Made by a program: the position numbers and the translations under genes. A stretch of 64,000 nucleotides of DNA. Origin: Nocardia altamirensis NBRC 108246. Its GTDB lineage: Bacteria; Actinomycetota; Actinomycetes; Mycobacteriales; Mycobacteriaceae. Within the stretch, counting starts at the first letter, position 1, and every line of letters starts with the position of its first letter. The DNA lies in contig NZ_BDAY01000002.1 of assembly GCF_001612685.1 (NCBI RefSeq), positions 55,367 through 119,366 on the forward strand, written 5' to 3'. Positions 15,944 to 24,318 of this stretch are shown here, piece by piece. Under the pieces are notes generated by a model. That model was not told where the DNA came from and did not search any database. It saw only the letters and a program-made list of their open reading frames with translations.

Positions 15944-17228
15944 TCTCGTCGTCGTCTTGAACGGATCGCTGATCGGGGCGGTAACCCATGAAGCCGGTCG
16001 GTCCCGCTTCACGTATCTCGACGACTACGCCGAGGACGTCGAGGCAACCCCACTGTCGCTGTCGATGCCACTGGTGGCCGGACGCACCTACGACCAACGT
16101 GTGGTCGCACCATGGTTGATGAACCTGCTCCCCGATGACGCCAACGTCCTGGACAGCCTCGCTCGCGAGTTCGATGCGCAGATCGGAAGTGCCACCGCAC
16201 TGTTGGAACACGTCGGCCGCGATTGTGCAGGCGCCGTGCAGCTGATGCTTCCGCAGGATGTCGAGGATGTACTGACCAGGCCCGGCACCTTGGAGATCGT
16301 CACCGATGCGCAAATCGGGCAGCGATTGCGGGCGCTGCACACCGCACCGCAGGCATGGACGCGCGCCGATGAACGATGGAGCTTGGCGGGAGCGCAGTCC
16401 AAGTTTGCCGTGGTGCGCACTGTGGACGGACAGTGGGCGTACGCGCACGGCAACGCCGCGAGTACCCACATCGTCAAACCGGGGATTGCTCACTTCTCCG
16501 GGCAGGCATTCAACGAGCACCTATGCCTGCGCGCGCTGGATGCCGTCGGAATCGCCACTGCCGCATCGGAGTTCATCGAGTTCGATGGGGTCGCCGCGAT
16601 TGTCGTCGAGCGGTACGACCGATTGCGCCGCACCGATGGCAGTGTGCTGCGGCTGCATCAGGAGGACATGTGCCAAGCACTCTCGGTGCGGCCCGAGCGC
16701 AAGTACGCCGCCGATGGCGGACCGTCGGCCACTGAGATCGCGCACTTGCTTGCCAAGGAGGCGACACAGGGCGACGTCGATCGATTCGCCGATGCCGTTG
16801 TCGCGCAATACTTGCTCGGCGCGCCCGATGCCCACGCCAAGAATTATTCGGTCATCCTGAACGGCGTCGATGTCACGCTCGCGCCGGTCTACGACGTCGC
16901 GAGTTCACTACCCTACCTTCGGAATTCGAGGTCGGGTCTGAGTCGCGTGGCGATGCCGATCGGTGGTCGCGCGAGGTTCGGCGAAGTCACTCTCCATCAT
17001 GTGGCGAAGTTCGCGCAGAAGGCCGGTACGGACCCTGATCGATTGATCGCCCGAACTCGTGAGCTGGTCTCCGCGTTGCCCGACGCGTTGGCCGAGGCAG
17101 GCGGGGCTGTCGGTGACGCGTCGTTGGCATTGCTCCGCACCCGACTCGTCGACGCCGTTGCCGCGCACGCCACGACCATCGACACCACGGACGTCCGCAA
17201 GGTCATCGGACGGCCAGGTTCCGACTAG
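15936..17228 (+). CDS. hipA: HipA-like serine/threonine kinase toxin
   Basis: This 430-residue protein has the HipA N1/N2 domain (residues 1-110, VVLNGSLIGAVTHE to SMPLVAGRTY) and kinase core. SLAGAQSKFAV holds Ser149, equivalent to the inhibitory autophosphorylation Ser of E. coli HipA. The catalytic Asp298 is in GAPDAHAKNYS and the metal-binding Asp320 in VYDVAS. All key residues are present, so the kinase is predicted active. E. coli HipA phosphorylates glutamyl-tRNA synthetase, triggering dormancy; the target here is not known. A perfect terminator follows the gene. Confidence 0.9.
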   Translation: MTDLVVVLNGSLIGAVTHEAGRSRFTYLDDYAEDVEATPLSLSMPLVAGRTYDQRVVAPWLMNLLPDDANVLDSLAREFDAQIGSATALLEHVGRDCAGAVQLMLPQDVEDVLTRPGTLEIVTDAQIGQRLRALHTAPQAWTRADERWSLAGAQSKFAVVRTVDGQWAYAHGNAASTHIVKPGIAHFSGQAFNEHLCLRALDAVGIATAASEFIEFDGVAAIVVERYDRLRRTDGSVLRLHQEDMCQALSVRPERKYAADGGPSATEIAHLLAKEATQGDVDRFADAVVAQYLLGAPDAHAKNYSVILNGVDVTLAPVYDVASSLPYLRNSRSGLSRVAMPIGGRARFGEVTLHHVAKFAQKAGTDPDRLIARTRELVSALPDALAEAGGAVGDASLALLRTRLVDAVAAHATTIDTTDVRKVIGRPGSD

Positions 17229-17329
17229 CGAGACGTCGCGGTCGAGGGCTGGCCGCCACCATTGTCGAACAGTTTCGGGTGCGGTCGCCAGACCGTGGCA
17301 CCAGCTCTGTCTTCGATGAAGAAGGGAAA

Positions 17330-17356
17330 CGCCCCCGAAGAGTTCCTTCGGGGGCG
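17330..17356. terminator. Bidirectional terminator between hipA and mycolyltransferase genes
   Basis: CGCCCCCGAAG-AGTTC-CTTCGGGGGCG is a perfect 11-bp stem with a 5-nt loop, between convergent stop codons at 17228 and 17403. Confidence 0.75.
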
Positions 17357-17402
17357 CGACCGCCACGGTGTGGCTGTTGTGGCAGTGGGGAACCGGCGAT
17401 GC

Positions 17403-18431
17403 TCAGCTCAGGCCCATTCCTTCGGCGAGCAGCGGCCAGGACTTGTGCAGCGCTTCCTCCCAGTACGGCCAGTAGTGGGTGCCGACCGGGTTGAACTGGT
17501 AGGTCGCCGGGATGCCCAGCGAATCGAGCCGGTTCTTCAGGTTGGCCGTGCATCCGTTGACGGCCGCCTCGATACCGACACCGAGCCCGAGGTTGACGGC
17601 GCCCATCGGGCCGGGGGCGGTCTTCAGGTAGTACTCGACGTCCTCCAGCATCGGGATGCCGCTGCCGCTCGAGATGTAGAGCAGGGTGCCGCGCAGCTTC
17701 TCCGCGTTGATGACCGGATCGTTCTCCGCCCACAGCGGGCTGTCGTCGGGACCGTACATGTTCTCGGTGTTGCCGCCTGCCCACAGCCCGGCCGCCATCT
17801 TGACGAACTGCTTACCCATCGGGTCGGCGATCTGCGCACAACCGCTGTAGGCGGCGACGGACTTCCACAGGCCGGGCTTGGCCTCGGCCAACTGCAGCAC
17901 CGACGTGCCGGAGGTCGACAAGCCGACCAACGCATTCTGACCGGTTGACTGCAGCGCCTTGTCCAGCAGCGGCGGCAGCTCCTCGGTGAAGAAGGTCTTC
18001 CACTTGTTCAGGCCGAGGTTCGGGTCCGGCTTCTGCCAGTCGGTGTAGTAGGTGCCGCGCCCGCCGATCGGCTGCACCACGTTGACCGGCTTGTCGGCCA
18101 GCCACGCCAGCGCGTTGGTCTGTGCGTTCCAGCTGGCCGTGCCCTCGCCACCGTCGAGACCGTTGAGCATGTAGAGGTTCGGCGCAGGCTTCGACTCGTC
18201 GGCCGGACGCTGCACCTCGACCTTGAACTCTTTGTCCATCGATGCCGAGTACACCTTCAGCTGCCAGTTGCGCCCGGCCTTCGTGATGGAGGTCACGGCC
18301 GACGGCTTCGTTGGCTTTGCCGGTTCCGCGTGGGCGGTGCCGCCGAGCAACGTCACCGACACCATGGTGGTGAGCGCTACCGCGGTGGCCCGCATTGCCC
18401 ATGCCGACTGTCCCGGCAATCGAAAACGCAT
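17403..18431 (-). CDS. Antigen 85-type mycolyltransferase (esterase family)
   Basis: This 342-residue exported protein has a signal peptide (MRFRLPGQSAWAMRATAVAL, cleavage at AHA-EP). Its fold has Ag85 hallmarks: SITKAGRNWQLKVYSASMDKEFKVEVQRP, LNGLDGG, a nucleophile elbow VGLSTSGTS (second Ser), and the base His in NPVGTHYWPYWEEAL, almost identical to antigen 85. Such enzymes transfer mycolic acids onto trehalose and arabinogalactan in the cell envelope. The gene therefore indicates a mycolic-acid-containing host. It is monocistronic here. It could also be a corynomycolyl-type paralogue of low activity. Confidence 0.88.
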   Translation of the reverse strand: MRFRLPGQSAWAMRATAVALTTMVSVTLLGGTAHAEPAKPTKPSAVTSITKAGRNWQLKVYSASMDKEFKVEVQRPADESKPAPNLYMLNGLDGGEGTASWNAQTNALAWLADKPVNVVQPIGGRGTYYTDWQKPDPNLGLNKWKTFFTEELPPLLDKALQSTGQNALVGLSTSGTSVLQLAEAKPGLWKSVAAYSGCAQIADPMGKQFVKMAAGLWAGGNTENMYGPDDSPLWAENDPVINAEKLRGTLLYISSGSGIPMLEDVEYYLKTAPGPMGAVNLGLGVGIEAAVNGCTANLKNRLDSLGIPATYQFNPVGTHYWPYWEEALHKSWPLLAEGMGLS

Positions 18432-18598
18432 CTGTCTACTACTCCCTTTGCTGACTGTGCCTCGACCGGCACACTGCCGCCCCAGTTCCCCACCACTCCG
18501 TCTGTCCGCGAGGTGAAACTGTTACACCTCAGTTTCTCCCAGAGAGCAGCGTCACCAAAACCGGGAAAGACGGGGGCGGCCTGAGGTAAGGAAGACCC

Positions 18599-18823
18599 AT
18601 GGCACTCGGGCGCGTACTCGTCATCGGACTGGACCCCACCACACTGACCGAGTGGGATCCCGAGCCGGTGCTTGCGGCGACAACAGTCCGGACGACACCG
18701 CGGCTGCCGCCCTGCGGTGGTTGCGGTAGCCGTCGGTTGTTCAAGTGGGAATTCGGCGACCAGCTGGTTCGCCGAAAGAACCACACATTGTTCCTGCGCG
18801 ATGCGAAGAATTTACGGTCGTAG
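18599..18823 (+). pseudogene. Chimeric gene remnant (RVLVIGLDP-type N-terminus)
   Basis: This 74-codon ORF opens with MALGRVLVIGLDPTTLTEWDPEPV. That resembles the start of a common actinobacterial hypothetical family (RVLVLGLDP followed by a D-P motif) of about 100-130 residues. After about 28 codons the similarity ends and the frame runs into PPCGGCGSRRLFKWEFGDQL, which carries the repeated 19-mer also found near 25.3 kb. It is read as a truncated gene fused to an unrelated repeat. It might instead be expressed as a small zinc-ribbon-like protein (CGGCG). No good SD is visible. Confidence 0.35.
18736..18754 (+). repeat. 19-nt dispersed repeat, copy A
   Basis: GTTGTTCAAGTGGGAATTC matches 25346-25364 with a single difference (A/G). 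In one frame both copies encode LFKWEF. The function is unknown. Confidence 0.6.
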
Positions 18824-18838
18824 TGCAGACTAGCCGCC

Positions 18839-20227
18839 ATGTCCGGTGCTTCCAGCCCTACTGTTGCCCTTCCCCATCCCAAGGATCGTCATCCGCTGTT
18901 CGGTGATGCCAAAGCCATCGATCCGTCGCGTCCCACGCAGACCGAGTACCAGCTCGCGCAGGAACTCGGACCGATCTATGAGTTGATGTTCGGGCCCGAC
19001 TATCGATTGCTCGTGGTGACCGGAACTGAACTCGCGCAAGAGGTTTGGGACGAGACGCGGTTCGAGAAGCATGTTGCTGCGCCGTTGGAGCGGTTACGTG
19101 AGGTGACGGGCGATGGACTGTTCATGGCCTACAGCTCCGAGCCGGTCTGGGGTATCGCCCATCGGATTCTGACCCCTGGCTTCGTCAAGCCCGCGATGGC
19201 GATCTATCACGACGCCATGGTCGCGTCGATCGAGTCGATGTTCGAGTACTGGCAGGGTGCCGGGGCACGGCCTCGGGTCAACCTGACTCAGGATCTGAAC
19301 AGTCTGACCTTCGAGTTGATCGGCCGTGCCGGTTTCTCGACCTCGTTCTCGGCCTTCGCCCACGGCGGGGATGCTGATCTGCATCCATTCCTGACGCAGC
19401 TGAACCGGGCCATGTGGTGGATCTCGACGGTGTCGAATTCCACTCCGATGGAACGGGTTCGGCTCGAACGCCAGCACGGCCAGCAGTACAAGGACGATCT
19501 CGTTGCCCTACACGAGTACGGTCTCGAACTGGCCGGCACCCGCGCCGCTGAGCCGCGTCAGGGGTCGAAAGACCTGCTCGACCTGATGCTGACCACCGTC
19601 GATCCGGACACCGGCGAGAAGCTGCCTGCGGAGAACATCGCCTACCAGGTGGTGTCGTTCCTATTGGCAGGACAGGAGACGACCGCGGGCACCCTCGGAT
19701 TCGCTTTGCACTATCTGATGCAGCAGCCGGAGATCGCCGACCGGGTGCGCGCGGAAGTACAAGAGGTCTGCGGGGATTCGCCGATCGCCTATGAGCAGGT
19801 CGCGAAACTGCGCTACACCCGCTGCGTCGTCGACGAGACGTTGCGCCTGTGGCCAAGTGCCCCAGGCTATTTCCGCGCTGCCAGGGCCGACACCGAGCTC
19901 GGTGGTTGCTGGCCGGTTCGCGAGGGTGAACCGATCTTCGTGCTCACGCTCGGGTTGCATCGCAACGAGGACTGGCACGATCCGCTGACCTTCGACCCGG
20001 ATCGGTTTCTGCCCGGCCGTGACAAAGGCCCCTACCGGCCGTTCGGGGTCGGTCCACGCGCATGTATCGGCCGCCAGTTCGCGCTGCACGAAGCCGTACT
20101 CACGCTCGCGTTGGCGACTCGGCGATACAACTTCGTTCCCGACTCCGACTACACCCTCGCGGTGCATGAGCAACTGACACTCAAGCCCGAAAACCTGTAC
20201 GCCACACTGGAACATCGCGTCAGCTGA
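18839..20227 (+). CDS. Cytochrome P450, CYP102 heme-domain-like, without fused reductase
   Basis: This 462-residue P450 has sequence landmarks close to the P450 BM3 heme domain: ELGPIYELMFGPDYRLLVVTG, DETRFEKHV, and GDGLFMAYSSEPVWGIAHRILTPGF. The I-helix is FLLAGQETTAGTL, the ExxR motif is in VVDETLRLWP, and the heme loop is FGVGPRACIGRQFAL with the Cys ligand. CYP102 enzymes are self-sufficient fatty-acid hydroxylases with a C-terminal CPR domain. Here the ORF ends right after the heme domain and a terminator follows, so electrons must come from a separate partner. A fatty-acid or lipid substrate is a reasonable guess. Confidence 0.92.
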   Translation: MSGASSPTVALPHPKDRHPLFGDAKAIDPSRPTQTEYQLAQELGPIYELMFGPDYRLLVVTGTELAQEVWDETRFEKHVAAPLERLREVTGDGLFMAYSSEPVWGIAHRILTPGFVKPAMAIYHDAMVASIESMFEYWQGAGARPRVNLTQDLNSLTFELIGRAGFSTSFSAFAHGGDADLHPFLTQLNRAMWWISTVSNSTPMERVRLERQHGQQYKDDLVALHEYGLELAGTRAAEPRQGSKDLLDLMLTTVDPDTGEKLPAENIAYQVVSFLLAGQETTAGTLGFALHYLMQQPEIADRVRAEVQEVCGDSPIAYEQVAKLRYTRCVVDETLRLWPSAPGYFRAARADTELGGCWPVREGEPIFVLTLGLHRNEDWHDPLTFDPDRFLPGRDKGPYRPFGVGPRACIGRQFALHEAVLTLALATRRYNFVPDSDYTLAVHEQLTLKPENLYATLEHRVS

Positions 20228-20238
20228 CGAACGATACG

Positions 20239-20274
20239 GCAGGCGGGTCGTAGTCGTCGCTACGACCCGCCTGC
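20239..20274 (+). terminator. Hairpin terminator after the P450 gene
   Basis: GCAGGCGGGTCGTAG (20239-20253) and CTACGACCCGCCTGC (20260-20274) form a perfect 15-bp stem with a 6-nt loop, 12 nt past the stop. It separates the P450 from the metallopeptidase unit. Confidence 0.8.
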
Positions 20275-20316
20275 TGTCGTCGCAGTATCGGTACGGATCT
20301 GGAGGTATGGCCGCAG

Positions 20317-20805
20317 GTGGACGAGAGTCGAGTACGCGGCATCCTGGACAACATCCCGCTGACACCGCCATGGACTGTCCGGGAGTTCCTCGGCTGGTTG
20401 TCTGAGCGCGTTGGCAAGACGATTGTGCTGGATCCCTGGCGGATGCATGTCCCGGCAGCGACTCGGTGCGGGGCGCTGTGGGTGCTGGACGATCGGATGA
20501 TCATCAAGTTCGATCCGAACAGGTCATCGCGCGGACAGCGGCAGGAGATCATGCACGAGGTAGGTCACGTCCTGCTGGACCACCGGGGCAGCAGCACCTA
20601 CGAGGTATCGGAATCGCTGTTGACCGAGGGCCTGGATCCGACCTGGGTCCGAGAGATCATGCTGCGCAGCAGCTTCGACACGGATGCGGAGGCCGCGGCG
20701 GAGTGGCTCGGGACGCACCTGGCTGGCCTGAGCCGAGGGCGGCCCGATGACACCGACGGCGCGGCGCATCGCGCGGCCTCGCTGTTCGAGCTGATGCGGC
20801 GCTGA
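20317..20805 (+). CDS. ImmA/IrrE-like zinc metallopeptidase
   Basis: This 162-residue protein has an HExxH zinc motif, IMHEVGHVLLDH, at about residues 79-90. The rest is helical (VREFLGWLSERVGKTIVLDP before it; DAEAAAEWLGTHLAGLSRG after it), as in the ImmA/IrrE family. ImmA-type proteases cleave XRE-family repressors to switch on mobile-element or stress genes. Two HTH regulators lie within 2 kb. The start is GTG 20317, with GGAGG at 20301-20305. The next gene begins 2 nt after its stop, so they are cotranscribed. Confidence 0.85.
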   Translation: MDESRVRGILDNIPLTPPWTVREFLGWLSERVGKTIVLDPWRMHVPAATRCGALWVLDDRMIIKFDPNRSSRGQRQEIMHEVGHVLLDHRGSSTYEVSESLLTEGLDPTWVREIMLRSSFDTDAEAAAEWLGTHLAGLSRGRPDDTDGAAHRAASLFELMRR

Positions 20806-20807
20806 TC

Positions 20808-21938
20808 GTGGAACCGAGCCCGTTACTGGCGACGGTGGCGACCTCGCTCGTGCCCGGCGCCGCCGCCGCGGCGCTGATGGGGTGGATCGCGGCCGCGCTG
20901 GTGTTGCGAATGGTGTTGCTGCTGGAGCGAAGTCGATTGGATTGGGCGGTCGCGATATTGGTCTCGGCCATGCTGGCCACAGCCGTATTGCGGGACCGCG
21001 CAGCACAAGCCGTCCTCACGCCGTGGCTGTCACTGGCGGATATCCGGTTGGCGACACACATAGCCGCGCTCTCCATGGCGGGGGCGCTGCTCTGGGTCGG
21101 TCTGCTGTGGCAAGGGCAGAAGCCGGTGTCGTGGCGTACGGCGGCGTGGATCATCGCCTGCGTCGCGGTGCTCGGTGCAACGCTGGCATGGCTGTCGGTG
21201 TCGGCCAGGTCCGCGAACATCGCGATCGAGGAGTTGCACGACTGGCGGACGCCCGCGTACATGATGGTGTACAGCTTGCCGACCCCGCTGGCCGAAGTCC
21301 CGATGTTGGTCACCTTTGTCGGCTTGCTGCGGTGCTGGCGTCAGAGTCTGCCGCGCGCCGTTTTCGGAGGCGTTGCGACAGTGTGCATTACATTGAGCAT
21401 GGTCGACAGTGGTAGCCGAGTGCTTTCGGCCTGGCTACATTTCGCGGGCGTCCACAACAGTTTCACCACCGGTCGCGCGGCCAGCAACGATTGGCTGTTT
21501 CTGGTGCCGGTCGCCGGATTCATGCTGATGACGATTCCGTCCATCGTTGTCTCTGCCACCATCCGCCTGCGGCGCGATCGAGCGAGCCGGAACATCCGGA
21601 TCCTGTCGCCGATGTGGGCGGACATGATGGCAGCCCGCCCGGAGACCAGATTGCATGTGCACGTACGCAATTCGCTGCCGCAGGTGACCGAGCACCGGAT
21701 GTGGATCGAAATCGAGGACGTGACGATCTCGGCTGCCCCATGGCTGACCTGTCTGGGTACCCAGCCGACGCCTGCGCAGGTGTGCGCGGCTTTGCGGTCC
21801 GCGTTGTCCGATGGTGCCGTCGGTGGTGGTGACCGAGACGCCAGGGCGCCGGAGTGGATCGACGACGAGAAATTCATCCTCGAGGTAGCACGTGAGTGGC
21901 AGCAGGGTGTGCCGAGCTCGCCGCTGAGCGTGGTGTGA
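20808..21938 (+). CDS. Seven-helix membrane protein, MAB_1171c-like putative transporter
   Basis: This 376-residue protein has about seven membrane helices in residues 5-250 (GAAAAALMGWIAAALVLRMVL; AVAILVSAMLATAVL; WIIACVAVLGATLAWLSV; VPVAGFMLMTIPSIVVSATI) and a soluble C-terminal domain of about 120 residues. The layout and the ImmA-like gene upstream match a mycobacterial/nocardial family annotated as MAB_1171c-like, for which no biochemical role is established. The start is GTG 20808. A sensor or transporter role beside the protease is plausible but unproven. Confidence 0.72.
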   Translation: MEPSPLLATVATSLVPGAAAAALMGWIAAALVLRMVLLLERSRLDWAVAILVSAMLATAVLRDRAAQAVLTPWLSLADIRLATHIAALSMAGALLWVGLLWQGQKPVSWRTAAWIIACVAVLGATLAWLSVSARSANIAIEELHDWRTPAYMMVYSLPTPLAEVPMLVTFVGLLRCWRQSLPRAVFGGVATVCITLSMVDSGSRVLSAWLHFAGVHNSFTTGRAASNDWLFLVPVAGFMLMTIPSIVVSATIRLRRDRASRNIRILSPMWADMMAARPETRLHVHVRNSLPQVTEHRMWIEIEDVTISAAPWLTCLGTQPTPAQVCAALRSALSDGAVGGGDRDARAPEWIDDEKFILEVAREWQQGVPSSPLSVV

Positions 21939-21971
21939 GTCCAGTGCTGAATGTTGTTGTCCGACAGGACA

Positions 21972-22379
21972 CTAGGCACGGAGTGGCAGTGCTCCGATGT
22001 CCGCGATCAACTCCTCCATCATCTCGCGAGTCATCGCACCGGGGGCGCGGGCAGCGAGATGCTTCAGTCCGCGGTCCCGTGCGAGGGTCCACAGCCTGAG
22101 TCGTTGGTCTATGTCCACGTCCTCGTCCCGGGCAGGCGTCAAATAAGCAGGGTCGGGACATCGGCACAGTGCGCACAGTTCCGCGGCGAGATCCTTCGGG
22201 ATGTCGCTGGTCGAGCCGTCGCGCAGCGCCGCGATGAACGCCGAGGTCACTGTGCGGCCGAGTCGTTCGGTCAACGCGTCAGCGATTTGGGGGTTGGTCA
22301 TGGCGGGTTCGCCATACCGATGCGAGTATTCGACGAGCCGGTCGATCTTGGCGGGTAGCGGCAACGGCATTCGGTTCAT
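21972..22379 (-). CDS. EspR-like HTH regulator
   Basis: This 135-residue protein opens with KIDRLVEYSHRYGEPAMTNPQIADALTERLGRTVTSAFIAALRDG. This parallels the N-terminus of M. tuberculosis EspR, including the atypical HTH and the ALRDG/QLRSG recognition region. A helical C-terminus also aligns in pattern: RLRLWTLARDRGLKHLAARAPG resembles EspR's C-terminal dimerisation region. EspR is a nucleoid-associated activator of ESX-1 genes. Here the ATG overlaps the stop of the upstream XRE gene by ATGA, giving translational coupling. It converges with the membrane-protein gene. Confidence 0.75.
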   Translation of the reverse strand: MNRMPLPLPAKIDRLVEYSHRYGEPAMTNPQIADALTERLGRTVTSAFIAALRDGSTSDIPKDLAAELCALCRCPDPAYLTPARDEDVDIDQRLRLWTLARDRGLKHLAARAPGAMTREMMEELIADIGALPLRA

Positions 22380-23074
22380 CCTCGGTCGGGCGCAGGGAGA
22401 TTGGCGAGCATGCGCTGCACCGCTGCCCAGCGTGCGGCGAACCGCGAAACCTGTTCGGGTGATGTGGTTTCCGGAGCGCGGTCGAGCAGCCAGCGCATGT
22501 ACATGAGTTCCTCTTGGTCCTGCGGATTCGGGGCTTGGGGAGTCCGCCGCCAGTAGTGGCCGAGCAGCATTTCGATCATCGACGTGGTGAGGGTGCCCGC
22601 CACCCGCATCCGTTCTATTTCGGCGATTGTCCAAGCGCGCAGGATCCGGTCCGCGACCTCGTCCAACCCTTCGGAGACCTCGGCCAGCCGCGCATCGTCC
22701 GCCGCGAGTGCCTCGAGGCGCTTCGCGAGACCGACTACTTCGTCGATGACACCGGGCGGAAACGCCACATAGTGCACGTTGGGCGGCGGCACTGTCAGCA
22801 CGTCCGATGTGTGCGCGGGCACCTCGGCCGAGAGCGGTATCGGCACCGCGCCGGAGTCGTACGCGGCGGTGGCGCCGCCCGGCTGCCACTGCAGGGCATG
22901 GTCGAGCTTGGCGAAGGTCTCCAGGTGAAGCTTTCCCGCAGTACCGGATTCGATCTTGCCGAGGGTGACCAAACCGGGACCGCCCGCGTCGCGCACCTGC
23001 TGGGACGTGAGCCCGAGCTCGCGTCGTCGTGCGGTGACCAGGCGTCCGAAACGCACCACATCTGTCGTCGCCAT
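22376..23074 (-). CDS. XRE family transcriptional regulator
   Basis: This 232-residue protein has an N-terminal helix-turn-helix: FGRLVTARRRELGLTSQQVRDAGGPGLVTLGKIESG at about residues 8-44. A proline-rich linker and a helical C-terminal domain without recognised ligand motifs follow. ATG 23074 was chosen because TTGAGGACG directly upstream supplies an SD. The frame extends to a TTG at 23083. It is the first gene of a two-gene operon with the EspR-like gene. As an XRE protein it is a natural substrate candidate for the nearby ImmA-like peptidase. Confidence 0.82.
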   Translation of the reverse strand: MATTDVVRFGRLVTARRRELGLTSQQVRDAGGPGLVTLGKIESGTAGKLHLETFAKLDHALQWQPGGATAAYDSGAVPIPLSAEVPAHTSDVLTVPPPNVHYVAFPPGVIDEVVGLAKRLEALAADDARLAEVSEGLDEVADRILRAWTIAEIERMRVAGTLTTSMIEMLLGHYWRRTPQAPNPQDQEELMYMRWLLDRAPETTSPEQVSRFAARWAAVQRMLANLPAPDRG

Positions 23075-23420
23075 CGTCCTCAACCCTGTCGTCTGATCGC
23101 CTCGAGTCTATGCAGAAACAACCTCAAAACGCGGCAAGCCTACCTGGTTGTTGACATCTTTTGAACGGAGATCGTGAACATTAATACCAAAATTATGGTT
23201 TGTTTGTGCCATCTCTTGCGTGAGGTGTGCGGATGATGTGGGGATTGTGGGCAATCTATATGGGTTCTGTGATGGGATTGTGTAACATTCGCCGCATGAT
23301 CCCCTGCTGCTGTCGCCACACAGCCTCGTCGGGGGATGTACCGATCTCCATTGAGTGGAGGGGAGAGATCGGTGCATCCCCCGAAAAGGCTGGCGCGTGC
23401 AGACCGGGCGGGCGGTTCGG
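23075..23420. other. 346-bp intergenic region, relatively AT-rich
   Basis: This contains the upstream region of the XRE/EspR operon. Near it is a weak inverted repeat, AACAACC at 23117-23123 with GGTTGTT at 23146-23152. It also contains the terminator hairpin at 23331-23382. Bases 23160-23300 have noticeably lower GC than the surroundings. No convincing gene was found; short ORFs here are shadows or Cys/Met-rich chance frames. Confidence 0.5.
23331..23382 (-). terminator. Hairpin terminator after alpha/beta-hydrolase gene
   Basis: GGGGGATGTACCGATCTC (23331-23348) pairs with GAGATCGGTGCATCCCCC (23365-23382). The only mismatch can form a wobble pair in RNA. The stem of 18 bp lies 38 nt beyond the stop codon at 23421. 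Confidence 0.7.
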
Positions 23421-24212
23421 TCAGGGTTCGAGGAACTTGCGGATTTCTGGAGCGAAGGTCTCGGCGAGCTCCTCGGGTGAGTGCAGTTCGTCCGAGACGG
23501 TCGCTGTTGCCAGCGTGGCGTGCGGGATGGTCGCGGCGACGCGTTCGGCGAGGGCGGTGGGATGGCGGGGGTCGGTGCCCGCGAAAATGAGTGTGGGGGC
23601 GGCGATTTCGGCAAGCTCGGCGACGTCACGAAAAGAGCGGTCGCGGCCGATGGCGGCTGCGGCGGCGATGCTGGCCTGATCGGAGCGGGGGATGGCGTCG
23701 CGGACCATCGCGCCGACGACCGGAGGCATCGCGGCGAGAATGGGCGCCCAGGCGGCCTCGATGCCGTCGGTGGCGACGCGTTCGGCGAAGGCATCGAGGA
23801 ACGCGACTTCGGCGTCGACCGCCGCGTCGTCCTGGATGTCCTCGACGCCCATCAGGATCGCCGCCGACACCAGCTCGGGAAAGGCGATCGCAGCGCGCGC
23901 GGTGATGGTCGAGCCGAGGCCTGCACCGCCGAGCGTGATGCTGGACAGGCCGAGGTGATCGGCCAAATCCTTGACGTCCTCGGCATATCGGCGCCAGGTG
24001 TGGCGCTGCGGATCCCGGCAGACGGACCGGCCGTAGCCGCGAACGTCGGGCAGGATGACGGTGTACCGATCGCTGAGCCGGTCCGCCAGCGGCAGCAGAC
24101 TGTGATGGTCGGGCCCGCCGGCATGCAGCAGCACCAGCGGGCGCTCGTCCCCGCTCCCGACGACCTCGGCGTACAACGAAAACCCTGCACCGTCCCGGTA
24201 AGTCAGCTGCAT
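23421..24212 (-). CDS. Alpha/beta hydrolase-fold protein with degenerate nucleophile elbow
   Basis: This 263-residue protein has an alpha/beta-hydrolase core: oxyanion loop LVLLHAGGPDHHSLLPL, then VILPDVRGYGRS, with a late acid candidate in LIFAGTDPRHPTAL and a His in SDELHSPEEL. At the expected GxSxG elbow the sequence is LGGAGLGSTITAR. Gly replaces the nucleophilic Ser when aligned as G-A-G-L-G. It may be a catalytically inactive binding protein or use a shifted residue. ATG 24212 (MQLTYRDG) begins the fold; the ORF extension upstream is Cys-rich. It is a single gene with a terminator. Confidence 0.8.
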   Translation of the reverse strand: MQLTYRDGAGFSLYAEVVGSGDERPLVLLHAGGPDHHSLLPLADRLSDRYTVILPDVRGYGRSVCRDPQRHTWRRYAEDVKDLADHLGLSSITLGGAGLGSTITARAAIAFPELVSAAILMGVEDIQDDAAVDAEVAFLDAFAERVATDGIEAAWAPILAAMPPVVGAMVRDAIPRSDQASIAAAAAIGRDRSFRDVAELAEIAAPTLIFAGTDPRHPTALAERVAATIPHATLATATVSDELHSPEELAETFAPEIRKFLEP

Positions 24213-24318
24213 GCACCGAAACGTATTGCAGCACCGCACCGGTCACAACCACACCAGCTGCCACGTGATATCGCGAAAAGGTCGCCATGCGCCGGCCATC
24301 GGCGTCCTCGTCCGCGTA

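Larger units (their letters stand above)
18432..18838. other. 407-bp intergenic region with promoter and gene remnant
   Basis: The right-hand upstream region of the mycolyltransferase gene occupies roughly 18432-18560 and should hold its promoter (minus strand). The rest contains the chimeric ORF at 18599-18823 and the repeat at 18736-18754. The P450 gene begins at 18839 with little room for its own leader. No RNA gene is seen. Confidence 0.5.

Noticed and set aside
20317..23074. Interpretation as a phage or integrative-element remnant because of ImmA and XRE genes
   Set aside because: No integrase, excisionase, attachment-site repeat or phage structural gene is visible, and GC is like the surroundings.
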